NCBI RefSeq assembly: GCF_010015585.1
Contig: NW_022985074.1
Span: forward strand, 496,026-560,025
DNA length: 64,000 nt
Direction of reading: 5' to 3'
Origin: Eremomyces bilateralis CBS 781.70
Taxonomy: Eukaryota > Ascomycota > Dothideomycetes > Eremomycetales > Eremomycetaceae
The notes beneath the pieces were generated by a model. It did not search any database. It was not told where the DNA came from and saw only the letters and a list, made by a program, of their open reading frames with translations. This document shows positions 57,329 through 64,000 of the stretch, piece after piece (within the stretch, counting starts at the first letter, position 1; the number at the start of each line of letters is the position of its first letter). The position numbers and the translations under genes are program-made.

Positions 57329-59288
57329 GATCGATTGCAATTTTGTAACATGTTTGAGCAGTTATGCAGGCGCGGGAATGTGAGCTTGTATTATTAGAGT
57401 ACTTGCCGTGAGGTGTAAATATGGAAATGTTTGGATCATGTAACAAGCTGGCCTCAACCTGAAGACACCAATACCCAGGCCACACACAGCAGAGTACAAT
57501 TAGATTAGATGGTCTCACCACCAATGGACAATGGCCACTCTCATGACGCGGCGTGCTGGAAGGGAGCTCGTGTCAAAAGTACTCCGTTGCTAAAGCCGAC
57601 TGCGACTGAAACGATCATCTGACAGGTCATGATTGCCTCAGGTACTGAGGCTCCAAAGAGCTTACGACAATGGAGAGCTGAAACCGGTTCGGATGGACAA
57701 CGCCTCCAACGGACAATGAAATGGCTGTGACACTGTAGTAGAAAGTAGCGGACGTCATCCAGAGGTACCTCAACGACAACGGTTGGTGGAAGCAGGGTGA
57801 TGCACGAAAAGCATCGAGACTTGGAGAAGTCGACGAACCGCATCCGGGATATCAAATCGCTCAGAAACCTCCTTTAGGAATTTCCAGATTACCCGAAAAG
57901 GAGAGCGTTCGCATATTACTCCGGATTCATCTCCAGTAATTCCTCTCCAGTACGGGCCAGAATAAGGAGCGGAGCGCTTGCTGTGACGGAAGGGTACGAA
58001 TAGGCGCCGGCTTCATGAACGCCAAACCTCAAACTTGCCTCGGAGTTGGTTCGTCGGACAGAGGAGCCACGATCAATCAATCCGAGCTGGATGTCCGTCA
58101 AGCGGTTACGGGTATGGAATTCAGCGCTTCGGAGTGGAGTCGAGCTTCGGAGTGAGAAACTGAGGATAGGAAGTCCGAGGAGTGAGCATCGTCACGACGG
58201 TCGTTGAGGGTGGGAATCCAGAAGACCTCGAGTTTAAGAACGCGAAAACAACGCGTCTTCCCGTGAACTGCTCAGTGACTCATTCTGCAGGTTCTTGCAT
58301 CCATTGTGAAACATTTGTTTGCTGTCCATCAACCAATCTACGCTGCAAACAAAGTTGCCCAATGAGTCAGAGAGAAGGGCTGCAGATCCGGATCATTACT
58401 CGGCCCGGCCATGGCCCGGTCCACCAATCAGCACGCGTGTGCGCATGGACGATGTTGGGTCTATCAATCGACCATCCGCGTCGCGTCTACAAGCGCCCAG
58501 CCTCAACCTCGACCTTGGTATTGTCCCACCGACGATACCTGACGTCCGCTCCACCTCGAAATTGCCGCCCCGACCTATTGCATATCGCAAACGATGCCCA
58601 AAAATAAGTCATCGTCCACCAAGAGCGGCAAGCAGCGACGGTTTCATCTCAGTAACCGCCCGCTCCAGCGTGTCCCAGCCCAGAACCTCTGCGGTGCTGT
58701 CTATGTCTATCGCCATGGCCCAGCGATGCGTCGCACAGCGGGATATAGCCGCCTCTCGAAACATCCGGAAACATTGAACCCCAAATATAGAAGCGCGACG
58801 TGAACGGTCCAGCGTTGTCTGAGGCTCCACGCGCGACTGTCTGGCAGTTGATCTGGGTTTCATCGTCGTGGAACGGCGAACTTGATACTGCTTTGGGGGG
58901 GAACTCCTCGGGTGAGGTTCACGCTTGATGCCCGTTGCTGCAGGTTCGCTCCACCAATATGGATGGATACGCGTGGATCTGGTTTCAATTTCCCGGAGTT
59001 CATATTAAGCGTGTTCGCCCTTCGCATATGTGCTTCGCCTCTCGATTTTGTTCCTCAGTCTCTGTCTCTATTTCTTGCATCTTGCATATTTTCCTACACG
59101 CGTGTCTATTGCATTTGTGGCGCGGGTCTCCCCTTTCCTTGTCATATCCAACCATACCCAAGGAGCAGGCCTCCGTCCTCTAGACTAATCCTTAACCACC
59201 AAAAGAACGCGCTCAACTAAACCAGTGTGTAAGTCCAATCCATTAATGTCAGTTGGTTCAAGTCTCATTATGTCAGGCGGGCACCACC
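57329..59288. other. Gene-free stretch, about 2 kb, with a 5'-UTR intron at its end
   Basis: ETF-QO 3' flank, then many short frames with no domains. Just before the next gene, GTAAGTCC near 59230 and TTATGTCAG ending at 59276 look like donor and acceptor of a leader intron of the 590-aa protein gene. Confidence 0.45.
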
Positions 59289-61061
59289 ATGGGCATCTAT
59301 AATATCAACACCCATGTCCGCCAGAACACCCCACCGTATGAAGGTCTCCAGTATGGCAGTGCCGTACCCTATCAGACGTGTGGGAATGTCTATCCGGACT
59401 CTTCCCCCGAATCCGTCCTTTCGCGTCATACCCATATGACCACTCCCGAGCGGTCCCCAATGCGCGTTGTCGGCCAGGCCATTCTCCCACGCATTCGCTG
59501 TCAGGATCAGGTCACGGAACCTTCGGCGCCCGGCCCAATCCGCCACAGAAAATCCGCAAGCGCAAGTTCTCACCCTTCGCTGTATCCGTACACACTTCGG
59601 CGACCGTCATCGATCCACCGTGGCACCAGCCCCCCCAACAGTGACATTGTCTCGCCTTCCTCCGCTGTGTCAACCGCTTCTCTCTTTGAGTCTGCGTTCA
59701 GCTCCGCCCTAAACTCTCCCATCTCTATCACCGGCAATCATCGACGTCGGTCGTCCCTGGCTGTCATGTCACGTGAGCCATCTCAGCAATCCTTCGCCGG
59801 TCGTCCAGGCCACTCTCGCGCTGGTTCAGCGTCAAGTGTGGACGAGGCCGTTCTGAGCCGTTACTCCTATCCGTATCGGACCGAACCCCAATATGTCACT
59901 GCGGCGACATACCCCCCCAACTCGGCCACTCATCTGCCGAGCACAAGCTTTTCCAGCCAGTACAATGCAGATATATTAGCTCCGTTCACCGATACCGCCG
60001 CGGCTGGCACGGAGGCTCCGCAGGAGTCCAATTGCCTCACCAACTACCTCACGTCTACCAATCCCACTCCCATGCTGATCTCCCGCGCGACGCGGAACGA
60101 CATTGGAGCGAAGCACTTCTGGTTCGACGTGCGCAATCTCCGGCGTTGGGATGGCTTCTGTGTCCAGACCATCATGGACCTCCCCACCATCCCCGGCCTT
60201 CTCGCCATCTCACTGAATGCCGACGAATACTTCCCTCTCCCTCCCCGCACCAACCCCACGCCAGAAACCGAGTCGGCGCTCGTGGATATCTGGAAGAACA
60301 CGCTCGCCTTCAAAGTCAACGCGGGCCTGAAGCTCTGCAACAACAATCTCCGCATGCATGCCGTCTCCAACCCCACATCCGGCGCCGTCAATCGCCCGGA
60401 TTTCGTCTCCAATGCCCCGGGTGACATCGAAAAGACTTTCCGTGGCCACACCCGCGGCCGCGTCATTGGAATCGCCAAGAGCTACGAGGAGTGGAATACC
60501 AGCCTGCGCACCGGCAACGCCAACGACCAATGCAAATATCTCAAAGGCCTTGCCCATCTCCACTACCTCCTGCGCGAGAACGGCTGCCGATACGGCTTCA
60601 TCATCACCGAGATCGAGCTCATCTGCGTCCGTGCCGGCGGCCCCGCGAACAACATCCCCACCGACTTATCTGCGTCCACCAACAACGCCGCGGCCACCGG
60701 CGCTGAGGATCCGAACAACTGGCCGATCTACGGCTGGCTCGAGCTCGCCGCGCCGATCAAGCTCGCCACGTCCCACGAGCCGACGGACGTTACCGACGCC
60801 GGTGCGCACCCCCCGATGACGGCCGCGTTGGCACTGTGGTTCCTCAACATGCTCGCCGCGGACCTCGTGCTGCCCGGCCAGCCGTCCTGGCGCATGGAGG
60901 TCGGGGGGCCGGCGGCGTGCTCGCGGAATCGGTGCGAGCCGCGCGACGAGTGGATGCCGAAGGTGTTCACGCAGTTTGAGAAGCGGGCGGCGAAGAAGGC
61001 GAGAAAGTGGGTGTTTCCTGATGAGCCGTTTCAGAGAGGCGAGGCGAAGCGGGAGAAGTAG
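59289..61061 (+). CDS. Uncharacterised conserved fungal protein, 590 aa
   Basis: One coding exon from the ATG at 59289. Residues 1 to about 235 are Ser/Pro/Thr-rich and look disordered. From about 245 on a folded domain follows: NYLTSTNPTPMLISRATRNDIGAKHFWFDVRNLRRWDGF, then CKYLKGLAHLHYLLRENGCRYGFIITEIELICVRAG, GWLELAAPIKL and a Cys-containing segment GPAACSRNRCEPRDEWMP before a basic end. The order of a helix, a strand ending FIITEIELICVR and a WLELAAPIKL strand recalls nuclease-like or kinase-associated fungal domains, but I see no certain catalytic triad. I do not know a function. There is no signal peptide or membrane helix; nuclear or cytosolic is likely. Confidence 0.8.
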   Translation: MGIYNINTHVRQNTPPYEGLQYGSAVPYQTCGNVYPDSSPESVLSRHTHMTTPERSPMRVVGQAILPRIRCQDQVTEPSAPGPIRHRKSASASSHPSLYPYTLRRPSSIHRGTSPPNSDIVSPSSAVSTASLFESAFSSALNSPISITGNHRRRSSLAVMSREPSQQSFAGRPGHSRAGSASSVDEAVLSRYSYPYRTEPQYVTAATYPPNSATHLPSTSFSSQYNADILAPFTDTAAAGTEAPQESNCLTNYLTSTNPTPMLISRATRNDIGAKHFWFDVRNLRRWDGFCVQTIMDLPTIPGLLAISLNADEYFPLPPRTNPTPETESALVDIWKNTLAFKVNAGLKLCNNNLRMHAVSNPTSGAVNRPDFVSNAPGDIEKTFRGHTRGRVIGIAKSYEEWNTSLRTGNANDQCKYLKGLAHLHYLLRENGCRYGFIITEIELICVRAGGPANNIPTDLSASTNNAAATGAEDPNNWPIYGWLELAAPIKLATSHEPTDVTDAGAHPPMTAALALWFLNMLAADLVLPGQPSWRMEVGGPAACSRNRCEPRDEWMPKVFTQFEKRAAKKARKWVFPDEPFQRGEAKREK

Positions 61062-61702
61062 GCCGATGAAACTGAAGGGAGTCGAGAGGTGCACTCCATG
61101 CTAGGAGTCGAGGGTAGATGGGAGGCTATCAATCCGTCTGGAACGGACTTGTCGAGCTACGATGGCTCTTGCATTGGAAGGCGTTTGATGTGCATTGATT
61201 TGCATTAGTCTGTTGGCCGAGCTCAGTAATGGGGCTTTCATGCCGCCGAGAAACATTAATACCATAACCACACAGTAGTGTCTTCCAATGATCACCTCGA
61301 TACAGCATCGTGGAGCAATTTGTACGAAATCGCCCATCACGTGAGTTCCTGATGCGAGTCGTCGCGAGTCGTCGCGTCAGGTCGCGTCAGGTCGTGTCCG
61401 CTAGCCGTTTTAGGAAAAAACCAAGCGTAAGGCACTGGAACTTCCTCCTGTGACCTAATCACTTGCACTTTGTCTCCATCCCGATTCATTTACACGTCAA
61501 TATTGTATTAATTTCCGACCTATTGCCCACACTATTCAGAGCTTCTATACCAATTGCCGTGTATCCTAACTTCTTACTCCGGAAGGCTAGTTACCGACTC
61601 TCAATTGCGCTGCGTTAGTCTACCTCCTACAAATCGGTGTTCAAGTCACTAATTCAACTTGACACCCTCTTAGGCATCACAACCCACAACCCAAGCAGCA
61701 TC
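61062..61702. other. Intergenic with doubled 10-base repeats
   Basis: At 61354-61373 GCGAGTCGTC occurs twice in tandem, followed directly by GCGTCAGGTC twice at 61374-61393. It is upstream of the next plus-strand gene. No gene seen. Confidence 0.5.
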
Positions 61703-62361
61703 ATGTCTGGCCTCACCGATTACCTCACACAGTCGGACACCAAACGTACAGTACACAATCAACCCTGATTGTCCCTGCGGCTAAAGCAACCTAGGCAAGG
61801 CGGACGAAGAGGATGTCTCCCCCGCCACCAAAAAGGCTCGCACCAGCGACAAGCCCAAGACGCTCCGTCAGCTCCAATCCATGCCGCTCGACGACCTGGC
61901 CGAATACGCCTTTTCGCTCCAGGAACAGCTCGCTGCCCGGCCACCCGCTCCCCCGCCTCTGAGCGATGAGGAGTTGGAAGCGAAGGCGGTACAGCTCATC
62001 GACATCTGCAGGCGGGAGATCAAGAAGCAAATGAAATGGCAGCCGAGTTGCAAGCGGGGGACGACGAAGTGGAGTTACCAGGGGATGGTGCCGAATGAGG
62101 ATGTATTCTACCGCATGGTGCGGATCGAGAAGGGGAATAAGGGGTGGAAGAAGAAGCAGATGCCGATGGCTGACTTTCGGAGGCGGTTTGGGCATGTGGA
62201 AGCGAGTGTAAGTGAATGGATGGTCGTTAGATACCAGAAGCCGTGGCTGACACCAACACTAGATTCGATATGGAACCTTGATGATTACTGGAGACCATGT
62301 CAACGTGCAGTGGGATCCTGAGGAGAAGACATTCAAGCTTAGCGGGACTTATGGCTTATAG
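61703..62361 (+). CDS. Small basic, probably nuclear protein of unknown function
   Basis: Exons 61703-61745, 61795-62207 and 62263-62361 give 184 aa with matching phases. The N-terminus MSGLTDYLTQSDTKRKADEEDVSPATKKAR holds a bipartite nuclear-localisation-type signal. A helical segment LQSMPLDDLAEYAFSLQEQL follows, then a Lys/Trp-rich domain (IKKQMKWQPSCKRGTTKWSYQG, FRRRFGH) and a beta-rich end, RYGTLMITGDHVNVQWDPEEKTFKLSGTYGL. I recognise no family. The exon structure and the protein-like composition support a real gene. Confidence 0.78.
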
Positions 62362-62683
62362 GCATACGTCTATTATCGATCACTAAGGAGATCATCCGGC
62401 AAAGGCTGCGATAGTTGGGAGACTCCTTCGGATGACGTTGACAGTGGCACAAGACGAATAGGGACGAGTGTATCATTATTACGTAGAGTTTCTCTCTGTC
62501 GATACTGTAATCATATTTAAGAGGGTCGGTTTGAGCCGCTCCTGATTACTCTAAATATAGGTAGTATAAGGATAGCAATCTGATATTGACGTCAACCTGT
62601 GCGAGCAGGGAATTGGATATAAAACTGTAGGAAAACTAAAGCAGAAGAGCAGTAAGTGTACACTTGTCATGCTGGAATGTCCA
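62362..62683. other. Short intergenic stretch between converging genes
   Basis: Holds the 3' flanks of the small nuclear protein gene and the ferric-reductase-type gene. Nothing else seen. Confidence 0.4.
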
Positions 62684-64000
62684 TTACCACGAAAAGCCTT
62701 CAGTGTGAAGGTAAACCTCGGAAGCTCCACGACCAGCAAGCACCCGAGTCTGTGCCAAAGATGCCGCCTCACGGACGTCATGCGTCATACTATCAGGGCC
62801 ACAGACAGCAATTGCAACACTCTCTCCAGCATTTGCTGTCCACTCTTCCAAAAGACCACTCAAATGGGGTCTGCCTTGGGAAACCTGCAACCACTCCCCG
62901 CGAGACTTCGTAGAGGAAACCTTGACATCAATATTCTTTTCATCCAACGATGGTGTTCCGGAGCTTCCGTTTCTGGAGTCGCCAGTAAGATGGATGGCCA
63001 CGCTTAGCGCTTCGGCACCAGGATACCGCTCATGAAGACGGCCAATTTCTTCCACGAACCACTCGCGCACCTCTGGCTTACGCGCCGCGAGAACAACTTG
63101 AATCAGCGTCTTCTTGGCATCTCTTCCCTTCTGGCGCGCCAGAATATCTTCGACGAGTGGAAGAGTAAACCCGGCGCCTGAGCCGCCAGCGATGATCACG
63201 GCTCGGTCGAATTGAGCGAACGATTTCAGCGCGATGCCGCCAAACGGCCCTTCAAGCATAACTGGAATAGAAATTCCCGGCGATTTCTGAGCAATGGCTG
63301 CCAACCGTCCGGTAACGCCCCGGGCAGATTCAATGTAAAAGACCGCTTCGCAGGGACTGGTCCCGTCCTTTGAAGGGGGCAAAGAGCAGATGGTGAAGGG
63401 GTGGGAGGTCAGTGATTGAAGACCAAGGTGACGGAAGCTAATGAATCGGACGAAGAAGTGCTGGCCTGGGTGCCAGGAAAGGCGGAGTGCAGCTCTGGTT
63501 GCGGCACCACCCGATCGCAAGGGGACGACAGCCTTAATCATGCCGCTTGGAAGGGGGGTGAGGACAGCTTTATGGGAGAAGCCGTATAAGAAGAGAGACT
63601 TGAGCTGTGAGTACCAGAGCCCACTGAGGTAGACAGCTCCGGCAGCAATGAAGTAATCCCTAGATGACCGTCAGTCCCAAATCTTTGTAGGTATCAAGTC
63701 CAACTTACACAGAGGTAAGCGTGAAACTGCAGTGGATAAAAAAAAAGACAATAAACACAACTGCGGCAAGGATATGCGTAGCTTTGAAGAACTCGTAGAA
63801 TCGTTTCCGCAGCGGAGCCCAAGAGAAGAACGTCAGATAGGCCTGGGGAATTAGAGCCGCGACGCCGGTCCAGTAATAGAGGTTTGCAGTCCATTGAGCT
63901 CCCAGGTCGCCTTGTGAACGTCGATAAATGATGAAGGGGAACGTATGGATCAGGGCCAAGACAAGCATTGCCCACGCAGAGTACTGATGGAAGACTTGGA
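62684..64000 (-). CDS. Ferric-reductase/NADPH-oxidase-type transmembrane flavocytochrome (C-terminal part)
   Basis: The gene enters from the right edge. Visible exons are 63998 (first full codon) to 63709 and 63659-62684; the join reads LTSVDYFIAAGAVYL. The membrane part shows VFHQYSAWAMLVLALIHTFPFI, a helix TGVAALIPQAYLTFFSW and FFKATHILAAVVFIVFFFIHC, the His-bearing helices that bind haem. The FAD domain has HPGQHFFVRF and HPFTICSLP. The NAD(P)H domain has GPFGG, VIIAGGSGAGFTLPLVEDI, VVLAARKPEVREW and VAIAVCGPDSMTHDVREAA, with the typical end EVYLHTEGFSW. It moves electrons from NADPH through FAD and haems across a membrane, probably to ferric or cupric chelates. It is an FRE-type metalloreductase more likely than a NOX; the exact role needs the missing N-terminal part. 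Confidence 0.9.

Noticed and set aside
60666-61094. Minus-strand Arg-rich frame of 142 codons
   Set aside because: Shadow of the 590-aa protein gene; composition is typical of antisense GC-rich coding DNA.

Overview
The window reads as nuclear DNA of a filamentous ascomycete (Pezizomycotina, probably a eurotiomycete-like mould; the class is inferred from protein resemblance only). Genes are compact, lie on both strands and carry many 45-70 base introns with GTRNGT donors and CTAAC/CTGAC branch sites. I rebuilt most genes by joining exons whose phases match and whose products read through as recognisable families.

Layout. 1-2.4 kb: the tail of a Tc1/mariner-Pogo-type transposase, a decayed kinase-like gene and pam16 (-). 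2.8-6.4 kb: a LITAF-domain protein (-) and the Ran exchange factor of the RCC1 family (-). 6.8-16.7 kb: a secreted metallophosphoesterase (+), a Gfo/Idh/MocA oxidoreductase (-), TFIIH subunit tfb2 (-), a secreted SGNH hydrolase (+) and the PRMT1-type arginine methyltransferase (+). 17.2-19.2 kb: a broken OTT_1508-like deaminase gene (+). 20-21.9 kb: a GNAT acetyltransferase (-) with a 1.1 kb intron. 22-29.5 kb: gene-poor, with one seven-helix rhodopsin-type membrane protein (-). 29.5-36.7 kb: an amino-acid permease (+) and a complete Dicer-like 2 gene (+).

36.7-40.8 kb: decayed sequence with an unidentified broken gene and a Ty3/Gypsy fossil (-). 40.8-47.6 kb: a second GNAT (+), the unfolded-protein-response factor hacA (+) and a decayed acetate-transporter-family gene (-). 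48.6-64 kb: a dense housekeeping block: Ubp16-like deubiquitinase (-), mitochondrial ribosomal protein bL9m (+), a two-RRM SR splicing factor (-), ETF-ubiquinone oxidoreductase (+), an uncharacterised 590-aa protein (+), a small basic nuclear-type protein (+) and the C-terminal part of a ferric-reductase/NADPH-oxidase-type enzyme (-) running off the right edge.

The genes do not form one pathway or cluster. The best signal is in hacA: two 7-base CTGCAG loops 23 bases apart, the first on a perfect 7-bp stem, predict Ire1-type cytoplasmic splicing that switches frame into a 160-codon C-terminal ORF. An upstream ORF overlaps the hacA start codon. Other points of interest are the RNA-processing architecture (a GC-AG intron in tfb2, 14-, 20- and 7-base coding exons in the methyltransferase, a one-codon first exon in pam16, a stop-free 51-base intron in bL9m, a 425-base intron in the SR gene) and the several gene relics lying in the gene-poor parts.
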